Shown one piece after another: positions 50,070-59,454 of a stretch of 64,000 nt of DNA (the stretch's first letter is position 1; every line of letters begins with the position of its first letter). The notes beneath the pieces were generated by a model. It saw only the letters and a list, made by a program, of their open reading frames with translations. It had not been told where the DNA came from and ran no database searches. Source of the DNA: Actinomadura sp. NBRC 104425 (GTDB lineage: Bacteria; Actinomycetota; Actinomycetes; Streptosporangiales; Streptosporangiaceae); contig NZ_BSTN01000033.1 in NCBI RefSeq assembly GCF_030269545.1, positions 1-64,000 of the forward strand, in the 5' to 3' direction. The position numbers and the translations under genes were made by a program.

Positions 50070-50993
50070 ATGGTCAGGGACCTGACCGATTCGCTGCGCA
50101 TTCGCCCGCCCGATCTGGTGCTGGTGCTGCTGGTCGGGGACGGAACGGGCGCCCGGCGCATGCCGACCGTCACCCTGCCTGACCTGCCCACGACCGTGCG
50201 GCAGGCCGCGGCCGTCGGTATTCGAGCGGTGAAGCTGTTCGCGAGCAGCTCGACGCGAGACGCGCGTGGGACGGCCGGACAGGACCCGGGGTGTTTGATG
50301 GTGCAGGCGATCAGGGCGGTCAAGGACCAGCATCCGGACATGGCCGTGATGACCGAGACCTGCCTGTGCTCCTACACCGACAGCGGTGAGTGCCACCTGT
50401 CGCACCCCGACGGCTCTGTCGACTTGCCGGCTACCGCCGACGCCCTGGTCGCGCAGGCGGTGACGCAGGCCGCCGCAGGCGCCGATATCGTCGGCCCGGC
50501 AGCCATGGCGGCGGGTTCGGTGCGCGCCTGCCGACAGGCCCTCGACGGCGCCGGGTATGGACGTGTGCGGATGATGACGCATCTGATCCTTGCGTCCGGC
50601 CTGTACGACGTGTACCGGATGACGATGAACGCAGCTCCGGCTTCCGGCGGTCGCCTCCTGCAGATCAGCCCGGACCGCGCGGGTCGCGCTGTATCGATGG
50701 GGCTGCGCATGCTGCAGGAGGGCGCCGGCTCGCTGCTGCTGGAACCTGCACTGTTCTGCACCGACATCCTCATCGCGCTGCGCGCCCGGACGGCGGCGCC
50801 GCTGCTGCCGTTCTCGGTGTCGGGCGAGTACCTCTCGCTGGCCCCGGATGTGCTCGCCGAGGAGTACACGATGCTGCGCCGCGCGGGCGCCACCCAGATC
50901 ATCACCTACGCCGCAACCGACCTGGCCGCCTCCTGGTCGATACCGTCATCAGGGGTAGCCGACTCGACCAGACCAAGGACCGCATCCCTATGA
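50070..50993 (+). CDS. HemB-like protein lacking both Schiff-base lysines
   Basis: 307 residues from ATG 50070, behind AGGAGG. The porphobilinogen synthase fold is recognisable along the length: DLVLVLLV, the cysteine metal site ETCLCSYTDSGECH (Cys98, 100, 108), ADIVGPAAM and the phosphate-loop-like end. In true HemB two lysines bind the two 5-aminolevulinate molecules (SYSAK and MVKP motifs). Here these regions read MMTHLILASGLYD and SLLLEPALF, so both lysines are missing (second position Glu225). It cannot use the classical mechanism. It is coupled to a hemC-like gene (ATGA). It may be a divergent enzyme of a tetrapyrrole-like or other pathway, or a regulatory paralogue. Confidence 0.82.
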   Translation: MVRDLTDSLRIRPPDLVLVLLVGDGTGARRMPTVTLPDLPTTVRQAAAVGIRAVKLFASSSTRDARGTAGQDPGCLMVQAIRAVKDQHPDMAVMTETCLCSYTDSGECHLSHPDGSVDLPATADALVAQAVTQAAAGADIVGPAAMAAGSVRACRQALDGAGYGRVRMMTHLILASGLYDVYRMTMNAAPASGGRLLQISPDRAGRAVSMGLRMLQEGAGSLLLEPALFCTDILIALRARTAAPLLPFSVSGEYLSLAPDVLAEEYTMLRRAGATQIITYAATDLAASWSIPSSGVADSTRPRTASL

Positions 50994-52003
50994 CCATCGT
51001 GCCCGCCGGCGCCACAGCCGTGTCCTCGCCCGCCGAGGTCTACTTCTCTAGGGCCCTGCCTTCGGGTCGGCCGCTGCGGCTGGGCGGCCGCACCAGCCAC
51101 CTGGCCCGCGCCTACGCTCGGCGAGTCATTGACGCGCTGGCCGCGGCAGTTCCCGGCCTGCAGATCGAGTACGTGCCCATCGAGACGTCCGCGGACCGGC
51201 ACAAGGGCGACCTGTCGGAGCTGGGCGGCAAGGGCCTGTTCATGAAGGAGATCGACAAGGCCCTCATGACCGGCGCGATCGACGCGGCCGTGCACTGCAT
51301 GAAAGACGTCCCCGGTGACGTCCCGCTGCCCAAGGGGCTGGTCTTCGCCGCCTACATGCAGCGCGAAGACGTCCGCGACGCCGTCGTGTTCCCCGAGGGC
51401 TCCGAATACAGCAACCTCGCCGAACTGCCGCCCGGCGCGAAGATCGGCACGTCGGCCGTCCGCCGCAAGGCACAGATCCTCCGCAAGTACCCCCACGTCA
51501 ACGTGCAGCGCTTCCGCGGCAACGTCATCCCCCGCCTGACCCGACTGGACGAGGAGAAGACCGTGGACGCGCTGGTGCTGGCGCGCGGCGGGCTCGCCAA
51601 GGTCGGGATGGAGCATCGCATCTCGCAAGTGCTCAGCATGGACGAGATGTGCCCGGCCATCGGCGCCGGCGTCGTGGGCGTCCAGTGCCGCGCGTCCGAC
51701 GAGGGCATCGTGGAACTGCTCCAGATGATCGACCACGCCGAGACCCGCACGCACATCCTGGCCGAGCGGACCATGCTCCACGGGCTGCAGGGCCACTGCA
51801 ACTCCCCGATCGCCGGCCACTGTCACACCACCGAGGACGGTCAACTCAGCCTCATCGGCATGGTGTTCAGTCGAGATGGGGCGACCTTCGCCTACGCCCA
51901 CGAGTGGGACACCCCCGACCGGGCGTTCGAACTCGGCGCCTACGTCGCGGGCGTACTCAACCGCAAAGGCGCCCGCGACATCATCGCCGGCATCCCCCAC
52001 TGA
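50990..52003 (+). CDS. Hydroxymethylbilane synthase-like protein (HemC paralogue)
   Basis: 337 residues, ATG 50990 overlapping the hemB-like stop. Porphobilinogen deaminase motifs are kept: LGGRTSHLARAYA at the N-terminus, HCMKDVP (catalytic Lys-Asp), KIGTSAVRRKAQI and FRGNVIPRL for the cofactor arginines, and GHCNSPIAG with the cysteine that carries the dipyrromethane cofactor. Unlike the HemB-like partner it appears catalytically complete. Some motifs are diverged (GGRTSH for the usual ATRxSx), so it is probably not the housekeeping hemC. It may polymerise a pyrrole made elsewhere or a modified one. Confidence 0.85.
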   Translation: MTIVPAGATAVSSPAEVYFSRALPSGRPLRLGGRTSHLARAYARRVIDALAAAVPGLQIEYVPIETSADRHKGDLSELGGKGLFMKEIDKALMTGAIDAAVHCMKDVPGDVPLPKGLVFAAYMQREDVRDAVVFPEGSEYSNLAELPPGAKIGTSAVRRKAQILRKYPHVNVQRFRGNVIPRLTRLDEEKTVDALVLARGGLAKVGMEHRISQVLSMDEMCPAIGAGVVGVQCRASDEGIVELLQMIDHAETRTHILAERTMLHGLQGHCNSPIAGHCHTTEDGQLSLIGMVFSRDGATFAYAHEWDTPDRAFELGAYVAGVLNRKGARDIIAGIPH

Positions 52004-52032
52004 CCAACCGACAATCCTCGGACACGCGGAAC

Positions 52033-52065
52033 GGCCCCCGTCCCGGGCGAACCGGAGCGGGGGTC
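52033..52065 (+). terminator. Terminator after the hemC-like gene
   Basis: An 8-bp stem (52033-52040/52058-52065, GGCCCCCG/CGGGGGTC with one G-U pair) lies 30 bp after the stop codon. The rest of 52004-52258 has no gene; it separates convergent genes. Confidence 0.5.
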
Positions 52066-52258
52066 GTGCAATCCGGCCTCCAACTTTTCCGGGGCGGTCC
52101 AGTGATAGACCAGCCGCGCGTGCGCATCTGGGCCTGCCAGGTCCTCGCGCATGACGGGAGGCTGGGTGATGTACCGGCCCGGCCACGCGGGCGCTTTCGA
52201 CCTGCCGGACGGCGAGCATGCCGCACTGGCGCCGCGAGGCCCCTGCTTCGAGGCACGT

Positions 52259-53281
52259 TCAACGGTCGAGGGTGGGGCGGGCGAAGCCTAGTAGGGTGCG
52301 GCGGTTGTAGGACTGGATCTGGACGACTGTTCCGGTGTGCGGCGCGGCGATCATCTTGCCTTGGGCGATGACGAGGCCGACGTGGCCGGGGTTGGTGGTG
52401 GAGGTTCCGGGGCCGGAGTTGAAGAAGACCAGGTCGCCTGGTTGTTCGTGGCCTTGGCGGACGTGCGGCTCTCGTCTCCACTGTTCTCCGGATGTGCGCG
52501 GGATGGCCACTCCGGCGTGACGGTAGGCGGCGAAAGTCAAGCCGGAACAGTCGAAGGCGCTGGGGCCTGTGGCGCCCCATAGGTAGGGCTTGCCGAGTTG
52601 GGCGTGGGCGAATGCGACTGCTTTGGCTGCTGCTGGGCCGGGAGCCTGTGCCGACCATCCTGACGGTAGGCCGGCCTCGCCGCACGCCTCGCTTATGTCC
52701 ATGGCTTGTCCCTGGTTGGTTCGGCTCGCTTGGGCGTAGGTGTGAGCCTGGCGGAGGACGGTGTTGACGTAGGCGTTCGAGTGGTTGTACCGGAAGAGGG
52801 CTTTGCGCATGTTGCGGGGTGCGCCGTTGTGCTTGAGGTAGCGGGCGGCGCTGGGGATGGCGTCGGCGGGGTCGTAGATGTCCTTGTCGCCGTCGTGGTC
52901 GCCGTCGACGCCGAAGGCCGCCCAGGTGCCGGGCATGAACTGCATCGGCCCGGCCGCCCCCGCCTCATTGGTGCCTGATCTGATTCCGGAGCCGGGGCCG
53001 CGTCCGTGGTCGGACTCCACCTTGCCGACGGCGGCGAGTATGTGCCATCCGATGCCGTACTGCCGGCCCGCCTTGACGTACAGGACGAGATAGGCGGCGG
53101 GGATCCCGGCAACGGTCTGGCTCGGGGACGGCTGGCAGGCGGCTTCCCCGGGCCCGGAGCCGGGCAGGACTACCCCGAACACCGCGACGAACACGGCCGC
53201 GAGCATGAGCAGGGCGACCACTGCACCGATGAGCAGCGGCATCAGGAGGTCTCGGGGCGACGGCCTCGGGTGGTTCCCCAT
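52259..53281 (-). CDS. Bifunctional lytic transglycosylase-NlpC/P60 (VirB1-like)
   Basis: 340 residues from ATG 53281 (MGNHPRPSPRDLL); ATG 53242, sharing a base with the upstream TGA, is an alternative. One N-terminal membrane helix is followed by a transglycosylase domain (GWHILAAVGKVESDHGRG with the catalytic glutamate; GPMQFMPGTW; KALFRYNHSNAYV) and an NlpC/P60 domain (GKPYLWGATGPSAFDCSGLTF with the catalytic cysteine; PGHVGLVI with the histidine). It cuts both glycan and peptide parts of peptidoglycan outside the membrane, opening the wall for the conjugation channel. Last gene of the secretion operon. Confidence 0.88.
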   Translation of the reverse strand: MGNHPRPSPRDLLMPLLIGAVVALLMLAAVFVAVFGVVLPGSGPGEAACQPSPSQTVAGIPAAYLVLYVKAGRQYGIGWHILAAVGKVESDHGRGPGSGIRSGTNEAGAAGPMQFMPGTWAAFGVDGDHDGDKDIYDPADAIPSAARYLKHNGAPRNMRKALFRYNHSNAYVNTVLRQAHTYAQASRTNQGQAMDISEACGEAGLPSGWSAQAPGPAAAKAVAFAHAQLGKPYLWGATGPSAFDCSGLTFAAYRHAGVAIPRTSGEQWRREPHVRQGHEQPGDLVFFNSGPGTSTTNPGHVGLVIAQGKMIAAPHTGTVVQIQSYNRRTLLGFARPTLDR

Positions 53282-54156
53282 ACCTGCGCTAGAGCGGCGA
53301 GGCGTTGCCGGGGGCCGTGGGTGCCGGTCGGTTGCCATACCGGTCCGGCTGGTCCTTCGGGTGAGGTCGTGGGGGTGTGGACGGCGGTGGCGACCGGGAT
53401 CTCGGGGGTGCCGAGCCGTTGGTGGAGGTTGGCCTCGCGCTTGGGGCTGGGCAGCCAGAACAGGACGGGTGTGGTGGTGCCGGTGCTTTCGGCGAGGTCG
53501 GCGTAGCGGCCGAGTTTGGCCGTGACCCGTGCCAGGGGTTCGGTGCCGGTGTCGTGTTCGAGGAAGAAGTCGAGGGTGTTCGGTGTGCCGTCGGGGCCGG
53601 GCTCGGTCCACCGGCCGAAGGCGTCGGGGCGGGCGAGGTCACCCCAAACAGTGGCGCAGCGTTGCTCGGACCACCACTCGTCCAGGCTGGTGCCGTCGGT
53701 GTGGCGGCGGGCGTGCGCGTGCAGGTGGGCGAAGAAGTCGTTTACGCCGACCTGGTGCCCGAGCCGAGGCGAAAGGGCGATGGCGGTGACGTCGGCCTGT
53801 CGGTAGCCGAACTCCTGGACGGTTTTTGCGCGCGCTGCGGCCAGGACGTGGGCGCCGGCGGGGCCGAGGACCCAGTGCCAGGGGCGGGACCCGACAGGGC
53901 TCCAGGGCCGGAACCGCTGCAACGCATAGAGGCGGTAAAGCTGGCCGAGGCGTTGCCGGGCGCGTTCGGCGGTGCGGAAGAACATGGCAGTGATCTGGTC
54001 GGTGGTGAGCACTTTGTGCTCCCACACCAGGGTCAGGATGGCGCGGTCGCGTTCGGTGAGGCGGTAGGCCAGATCGGCGACCAGTTCCGGCGTCATCCTC
54101 GGCGGACGCACCTGCGACCCGCGCAGGCGGTGGACGGCCTTCGTCGGTCGAGTCAT
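53242..54156 (-). CDS. Replication-relaxation family protein
   Basis: 304 residues, ATG 54156 overlapping the stop of the coupling-protein gene. A winged helix at about residues 32-85 (LTERDRAILTLVWEHKVLTTDQITAMFFRTAERARQRLGQLYRL) is followed by GSRPWHWVLGPAG and a region with LGHQVGVNDFFAHL, NTLDFFLEHDTGTEPL and FWLPSPKRE. This matches Replic_Relax proteins, which accompany actinobacterial conjugation operons and are suspected to assist DNA processing. No relaxase with HUH histidines is visible in the window. Confidence 0.8.
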   Translation of the reverse strand: MTRPTKAVHRLRGSQVRPPRMTPELVADLAYRLTERDRAILTLVWEHKVLTTDQITAMFFRTAERARQRLGQLYRLYALQRFRPWSPVGSRPWHWVLGPAGAHVLAAARAKTVQEFGYRQADVTAIALSPRLGHQVGVNDFFAHLHAHARRHTDGTSLDEWWSEQRCATVWGDLARPDAFGRWTEPGPDGTPNTLDFFLEHDTGTEPLARVTAKLGRYADLAESTGTTTPVLFWLPSPKREANLHQRLGTPEIPVATAVHTPTTSPEGPAGPVWQPTGTHGPRQRLAALAQVWGTTRGRRPETS

Positions 54157-56633
54157 GCAAGCTCCTCATCCTTGGGTGGCGGGCACTCGTCGGCCGGGAG
54201 GCCGGCGCCGGGCTCGGTGGAGAGGTCGCGGAGCCTGACCTCGGGGATGTGGCGCTCGGGAGCGGTGGCCACGAATTGCTCGTAGGACGCCTGCTGGACC
54301 TGGCGTGCGCGCCCGGGGATGCGGTCGGGCAGGGGCCGGGTGCGGAAGGTGAACGCCGGAGTCGGCGCGTTGCCGTCCATCAGCCGTCCGACGGCTTGGA
54401 AGGCGCCGAGGTGGGACAGGTCGTGCGGAGTGAGCAGCGGCGCGGTGTGGCGGGACAAATCCGCGGCATCTTCGGGGGAAGCGGCGAAGTAAATCTTGTT
54501 GCGCGCATCGGCGGACACCGCCTCACGCAGGTCCTTGGGCAGCTGAGACAGGTGTTGGTGGGCCAGGACGAGGCTGAAACGGTAGGCGCGGGCCTCGGCG
54601 AGGATGTCACTGACCGAACCCGGCAGGTTCACAAAGTTGTGCGCCTCGTCGATGTAGGCCGCGGCGTCACGTCGTTCGTGTTCGGGTTGCTGCGCGCGTG
54701 GTGTGATCGCCTGCCAGGTGTGCGCGAGCAGGAGCGACCCGAACAACCGGACGGCGTCCTCGCCGAGCACGCCTTTGGGAAGCCGGGCCAGGATCAGTCC
54801 GCCGGTGTCGAGCAGGCGGGCCAGATCGACGGTGGACTGGCCACCGGAGAGGGTGTCGCGGATGAACGGCCGCAACAGTACGGCGCGGAGCTTGTTCATC
54901 ACCGGGCTGATCGCCGAAGCGCGGGCGGCCGGGGTCAACTCGTCGTAGGAGGCCCAGAACCCGCGCAGCAGCTCGTCGGTCAGCCTGGCGGTGACCCGCG
55001 CCCGGTAGGGGGAGTCGACCAGCAGCCGCGGGATGTCCCCGAGGGTGGCGCGGGCACCGTTGACGCGGACGAGGGTGAGGCAGGCCGACCGGAGCAGGTC
55101 GTCCAGGCGGGGGCCCCAGGCGGAGGGGAAACAGCGGCGGAAGGTGGTGACGATCGATTCGGCGGCGAACGCCGGATCCTGTCCCGTCAGCACGTTCAAG
55201 CACGGCGGCTTCCCGGGCGCGTCCGGGTCGAACACCACCGTTCGACCGATCGCCCGTTCGGGGAGGCGGTCCATGACGTCGGCGATCAGGTCGCCTTTGG
55301 GGTCGATGACGAGCGCGCCGCGGCCGGCTTCGGCGTCGGCCAGCACGAGGTTGGCCAGGAAGGTGGACTTGCCGACCCCGGTCTGCCCGAGCACGTGGAC
55401 GTGCTGCCGGGCGCTGGCGACGGCGAGGCCGACCGGCCGGGCCGCGCCGGCCTCGGCGTCGCCGAGCACCCGGATCCCCGGGCCCGAGGTGGGGACGGCG
55501 GGGGAAGGCGCGACGGGGCGGGCGCCCGCGCGGGTCACCCCGGGCGCCGCCAGATCGTGCGGCAGGTGGGCGAGGGCGGCCAGCTCGGGAACCGACAGCA
55601 GGAAACCGCGGTCGAGGCGGCGGGCGGCCAAGTGCACGAGAGGTGAGGGGAGCCGTCGACGGCGCAGGAACTGGGTGCTGGAGGTGAACAGGGCGAAGGT
55701 GGAGGCGATCTCGTGGCCGTAGCCCCTCAGCCAGGCTTTCGCTTCCTCGCCGTGGCGGCGAGTGGTCGCGACGCCGTAACAGATCCGCACGGCGTAGCGG
55801 GGGTGTGCGGCCTTGCCGAGGATGGCGCGGACCTGCTCGGCACGCTCGGGAAAGTGTCGCGTTATCTCGCCCGTTCGCCGATTTGGTGTCATGCCGGGGG
55901 TGAGCAGGTCGAACAGCACGCCTCTGGCCGTGGTGGAACCGCCGGTGCGGAGTGTGGCTGCGGCTCGGTACGCGCGGCGCAGGCGTCGCCCGGTTGCGGG
56001 ACGGGCGGACACCTGCACCGCGAGGTATTCACCTTCGGCCAGTCCGGACGCCGCGCCGAGCAGTGCCCGCAGCGGGTCGGAGGCGTGGTCGGTGGCCAGG
56101 GGGAAGGAGTCGGGACGTCCGAGCACCAGACGGCCACCGGCCGCAGCGGCCATGTCGAGCGGGATCGGTGGCGTGGCGGGGCGAGTGGTCAGTGTGGCGC
56201 CGGGCCAAGCGGACAGGGTCGCCTTCTCCACCAGACCGTCGGGGACGGTGCCGGGGACCCAGATCTGAAAGCGGACGCCGTTGTGGTCGGCGATGTATTC
56301 GAAGGTCAGATGCGGCTGGCCGAAGACGAGGCGTTTCCAAGCGGGGGCGGTGAGTCCCACCAGGTGCGACCACCAGGCCGCGGCGCTGCTGTCTTCGATC
56401 TTGGGCGGAACCGCGATTTCGATCAGCCGCGCGCCGTGCGCGAGGCGGTGGTTCTGCCATCGCCACAGTAGCGACCGCGCCGCAGTTGCCGCTGCCGCTG
56501 CGGCGAGGACGCTCGCGAGAATGACCGGGCCGTAGGCGGCCGCTAGGTCTGCGAGTCGTTCAGGGTTGCGCAGCAATTCGGTCGGAAGGTCCCACCAGGG
56601 GCCATCGGACCTGGAAGAGGGATTGAACCTCAT
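54153..56633 (-). CDS. VirD4/TraG-type coupling ATPase
   Basis: 826 residues. The N-terminus carries a membrane segment (about residues 35-55) and a long non-ATPase region. The motor domain begins near residue 400: GQTGVGKST (Walker A), ALVIDPKGDLI, FDPDAPGKPPCLNVL, AAYIDEAHNF (Walker B) and VLAHQHLSQL. Such TraG/HerA-like proteins bring the DNA-relaxase complex to the secretion channel. The start overlaps the VirB4 stop (ATGA). With separate VirB4 and VirB6 homologues upstream, this defines a type IV secretion system, unlike the FtsK pump of the AICE to the left. Confidence 0.88.
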   Translation of the reverse strand: MRFNPSSRSDGPWWDLPTELLRNPERLADLAAAYGPVILASVLAAAAAATAARSLLWRWQNHRLAHGARLIEIAVPPKIEDSSAAAWWSHLVGLTAPAWKRLVFGQPHLTFEYIADHNGVRFQIWVPGTVPDGLVEKATLSAWPGATLTTRPATPPIPLDMAAAAGGRLVLGRPDSFPLATDHASDPLRALLGAASGLAEGEYLAVQVSARPATGRRLRRAYRAAATLRTGGSTTARGVLFDLLTPGMTPNRRTGEITRHFPERAEQVRAILGKAAHPRYAVRICYGVATTRRHGEEAKAWLRGYGHEIASTFALFTSSTQFLRRRRLPSPLVHLAARRLDRGFLLSVPELAALAHLPHDLAAPGVTRAGARPVAPSPAVPTSGPGIRVLGDAEAGAARPVGLAVASARQHVHVLGQTGVGKSTFLANLVLADAEAGRGALVIDPKGDLIADVMDRLPERAIGRTVVFDPDAPGKPPCLNVLTGQDPAFAAESIVTTFRRCFPSAWGPRLDDLLRSACLTLVRVNGARATLGDIPRLLVDSPYRARVTARLTDELLRGFWASYDELTPAARASAISPVMNKLRAVLLRPFIRDTLSGGQSTVDLARLLDTGGLILARLPKGVLGEDAVRLFGSLLLAHTWQAITPRAQQPEHERRDAAAYIDEAHNFVNLPGSVSDILAEARAYRFSLVLAHQHLSQLPKDLREAVSADARNKIYFAASPEDAADLSRHTAPLLTPHDLSHLGAFQAVGRLMDGNAPTPAFTFRTRPLPDRIPGRARQVQQASYEQFVATAPERHIPEVRLRDLSTEPGAGLPADECPPPKDEELA

Positions 56634-58477
56634 CGAGGCCCGCCTTCCTGGGCTCGCGACACCGGGAGCGGGCTCGAGGCGGCGTCTGCGAGCTCGGCGG
56701 GGTCGGTGGTCGCCAAGATGTGCTCGCGAGCGCTGGCGATGCCGCTGAAGGCCGCCCGATCGCAGCCTGCCCCCGTACCACAGAGCAGGCCCTCGCCGCG
56801 GTTCGCCGCCAAGAGGAAGGCCTTCTCACCGTCAGTGAGGTCGAACGCTTCGGCGACCTCGTCGATGACCTGGGGCGCCTGGCGCAGCAGAACTTGCGTC
56901 GCGGAATTGGCTACCACGGCCCGTCCGAGGTCAGAGGAGAGCAGGTCGGCGGCGTCCTGTGTGACGACGGCCAGGCCCGTCCAATACTTGCGCGCCGACT
57001 TGGCGAGCTTGTAGAGAAACCGCGCGCCTTCGCTTTCGCGCATGAGGGTCCACGCCTCGTCGACCACGACGAGTCGGCGGCGCCGGTCGGCGGGGTCGGT
57101 GACTTGCCGCCAGATCGCATCCAACGCCAGCAGCAACCCCACCGGCCGCGTCTCCTCGGGCAGATCACGCAGCGCGAACACGACCAGATGGCCGGTGGCG
57201 CGGGTGGTGGTCGGTCCGGCGAACAGGCTCCGGTAGGAGCCGGTCACGTACGGTGCGAGCTGCGCCGCGAGATCGGCCGCCTCGGTGTCGCCCGATTGGG
57301 CGGCGAGGTCGAGCTGGGCGGCCAGGTCTACCAGGAGCGGGGCGCGGCGTTTCCAGGTGCGCATGTCGGAGGTGATTCCGGCCGCGGCGTAGGTGGCGAT
57401 CACGGCGCGGTCCAGCACCGTCCGCATGGTCGGGCTGAGCGGTTCGCCGAGCATGGCGGCCACCAGTGTCTGGAGGAACAGTGCGCGGCGGACGAGGGTG
57501 TCCTCGTCGCCGGTGGCGGGCAGATCGAAGGGGTTGAAGTAGACGCCGGGGGCGCCGAGCCCGATGTGGGTTCCGCCGACGGCTTCGGCGAGGCGGCGGT
57601 ACTCGTCCTCGGGGTCGACCACTGCGACCTGCACGCCCTGGTAGAGCAGGCGGAGGACTTCGAGTTTGGTGTGATACGACTTGCCGGCGCCGGAGCGGGC
57701 GATGGTGACCGAGTTGTAGTTGTCGCAGGCGTACCGATCCCAGACCACGACACCCGAGGAGTAGGCGTTCAACCCGTACAGCACCGGAGTGTCGGCGAGC
57801 TGTGGTTGCAGGTCAGGGGAGGAGAACGGAAAAGCGGCGGCGAGTGCGCTGGTGTCGAAGGCCCGTCGCACGTTCACCGTGTCGGTCCCCAGCGGCAGCG
57901 TCGTCGTCCATCCCTGCAATGCTCGGAACGTGGTCGGCTGCGCGTCCAGCAACAACGATGCGGTCAGCGCCCGCACCTGCTGGACCTGGTCGTCCAGGTC
58001 GGCATGGGTGGCGGCGCGCACGGTCAGGTACAGGCCGACGCGGAAGAGGCGGCCGTGGCCTCGAGCGAGGGTGGCGGCGAGTTCGGCGGCGTCATCGGCG
58101 GCGGCCTCGCCCGCGAAGTCAGCCAGTCGGCCCCGGTTGGCGTCGGCGCGGGACGTCGACTCCAGCCGGGCCAGTTGCCGCCGCAGGCGTTGGGCGGCGA
58201 CCAGCGGCGGGATCGGTTCGATGTGCAGGGACACGTCCAGCCGTCCCGGATACGTCAGCAGTGGCTCCAACCACCCCGCGCCGACTTCCCGCGGGTACCC
58301 GGCGATGGCAAATGAGGCGCACACTTCGCCTGGCAGCTCCACCGACCTGGCGTTCACCCGCAATGCCGAGGGACCGAATGCCCGCGCAGCTCCATCCTCT
58401 GGAGCCGGGGTGTTGCCGAAATCATCTGAGCGCCGGAGCGCCCTGGCGATGCGGCTGAAGGAAGATCGTGGTATCAC
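56630..58477 (-). CDS. VirB4/TraC-type conjugation ATPase
   Basis: 615 residues, overlapping the PrgI-like stop. The N-terminal VirB4 region (LEPLLTYPGRLDVSLHIEPI, RLRRQLARLESTSRADANRGR) is followed by the motor: ARSGAGKSYHTK (near residue 265), VAVVDPEDEYRRL, RLVVVDEAW (Walker B), VVTQDAADLL and QVLLRQ. It is the most conserved component of Gram-positive conjugation systems and energises substrate transfer and channel assembly at the membrane. The start codon ATG 58477 is in the overlap, GTGATACC-like context, giving strong coupling. Confidence 0.9.
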   Translation of the reverse strand: MIPRSSFSRIARALRRSDDFGNTPAPEDGAARAFGPSALRVNARSVELPGEVCASFAIAGYPREVGAGWLEPLLTYPGRLDVSLHIEPIPPLVAAQRLRRQLARLESTSRADANRGRLADFAGEAAADDAAELAATLARGHGRLFRVGLYLTVRAATHADLDDQVQQVRALTASLLLDAQPTTFRALQGWTTTLPLGTDTVNVRRAFDTSALAAAFPFSSPDLQPQLADTPVLYGLNAYSSGVVVWDRYACDNYNSVTIARSGAGKSYHTKLEVLRLLYQGVQVAVVDPEDEYRRLAEAVGGTHIGLGAPGVYFNPFDLPATGDEDTLVRRALFLQTLVAAMLGEPLSPTMRTVLDRAVIATYAAAGITSDMRTWKRRAPLLVDLAAQLDLAAQSGDTEAADLAAQLAPYVTGSYRSLFAGPTTTRATGHLVVFALRDLPEETRPVGLLLALDAIWRQVTDPADRRRRLVVVDEAWTLMRESEGARFLYKLAKSARKYWTGLAVVTQDAADLLSSDLGRAVVANSATQVLLRQAPQVIDEVAEAFDLTDGEKAFLLAANRGEGLLCGTGAGCDRAAFSGIASAREHILATTDPAELADAASSPLPVSRAQEGGPR

Positions 58478-59454
58478 AAGTCCTCCTTGGCAGTGATCAC
58501 TTCTCCGGGGCCGGCGTTATCCACAGGAAGACACTCGTTTGGGGATAGCGACTCAGCCAGAACACCGGCACAGGCGGCGGCGTCGAGCACCTCGGCGGCG
58601 ATCCCGAGCGCGCGGAGCGAGCGGACCGCTTCGTCGGCGCGCCGCAACGCCACAGCCGCGCCCGCATCCCGGGCGGCGCGTTGCCTACCTGCTCTCCTCC
58701 AGAGACGAGGGCCGGCCTGCTGCTGGTTGGTGGTGTCGCCGATCACGATGAGGACCTCTCGGACGAGCAGGTCGTGTGCGGCGCCCAGCTCGTCCAGAAA
58801 CGCGGCGTGATCGCGGGCGGCCTGTTCCAACGCCGGGTCGGGAAGATCCCCGGCGGTCTCGATGATGGCTGCGGCCAGGCCCGACAGATCGACCGGACGG
58901 GCCTGAATGAGGATCTGGACGGGGGCGTCCAACGAGTTCAGCCAGCGCCCGAACGCCGCGACCAGCGCGGCCTGCTCGCCGGTTGTCCGCAGCCCGAACG
59001 GCAGAGTCCCGGCACGGATGATGACGGCGGTCCTGCCGTCGGCGAGTTCCATGGCGCCGTCCTCGCGCACAGCGCGTACCGGCAGCCGCAGCGGAGCGGG
59101 GAGGCGTCCGCGTATCCGGCACCATGAGGGCGGAGGCTGCACCGCTTCCTGGACTGCCACTCGGGCCGCGGGCAGGCGCGCATGGGCCAGGGCGGCCAAA
59201 GCCAGCCGGTCCAGGCTCATCCCGTCCCGCCGGGCGACCGCCAGCACGATCCCGACGGCTACGACTGGGAGAACAAGGGCGATCAGCAGTGGGAACGGCA
59301 GCCGGCCATCGGCAGCCATGTAGAGCCACAGGGCGACGGCCGCGGTAGCGGCGAGGATCGCCAGTTGCCGCGCGGTCAGGCCGTAGATGATCTTGTCGGG
59401 GCGCTCCACGTCTGCGGGGATCTTCGCCGACAAGGACTGGTCGTGACTGCTCAC
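58474..59454 (-). CDS. PrgI-family membrane protein of the secretion channel
   Basis: 326 residues from GTG 59454, with ACAGGAGA upstream and overlapping the VirB6-like stop. The PrgI signature is at the N-terminus (KIPADVERPDKIIYGLTARQLAIL), followed by two membrane helices (about residues 30-50 and 54-74). The remaining 250 residues form a cytoplasmic domain (ELADGRTAVIIRAGTLPFGLRT, AALVAAFGRWLNSLDAPVQILIQ). PrgI proteins are VirB3-like partners of VirB4 in Gram-positive systems. The long C-terminal extension is typical of actinobacterial versions. Confidence 0.85.
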   Translation of the reverse strand: MSSHDQSLSAKIPADVERPDKIIYGLTARQLAILAATAAVALWLYMAADGRLPFPLLIALVLPVVAVGIVLAVARRDGMSLDRLALAALAHARLPAARVAVQEAVQPPPSWCRIRGRLPAPLRLPVRAVREDGAMELADGRTAVIIRAGTLPFGLRTTGEQAALVAAFGRWLNSLDAPVQILIQARPVDLSGLAAAIIETAGDLPDPALEQAARDHAAFLDELGAAHDLLVREVLIVIGDTTNQQQAGPRLWRRAGRQRAARDAGAAVALRRADEAVRSLRALGIAAEVLDAAACAGVLAESLSPNECLPVDNAGPGEVITAKEDL

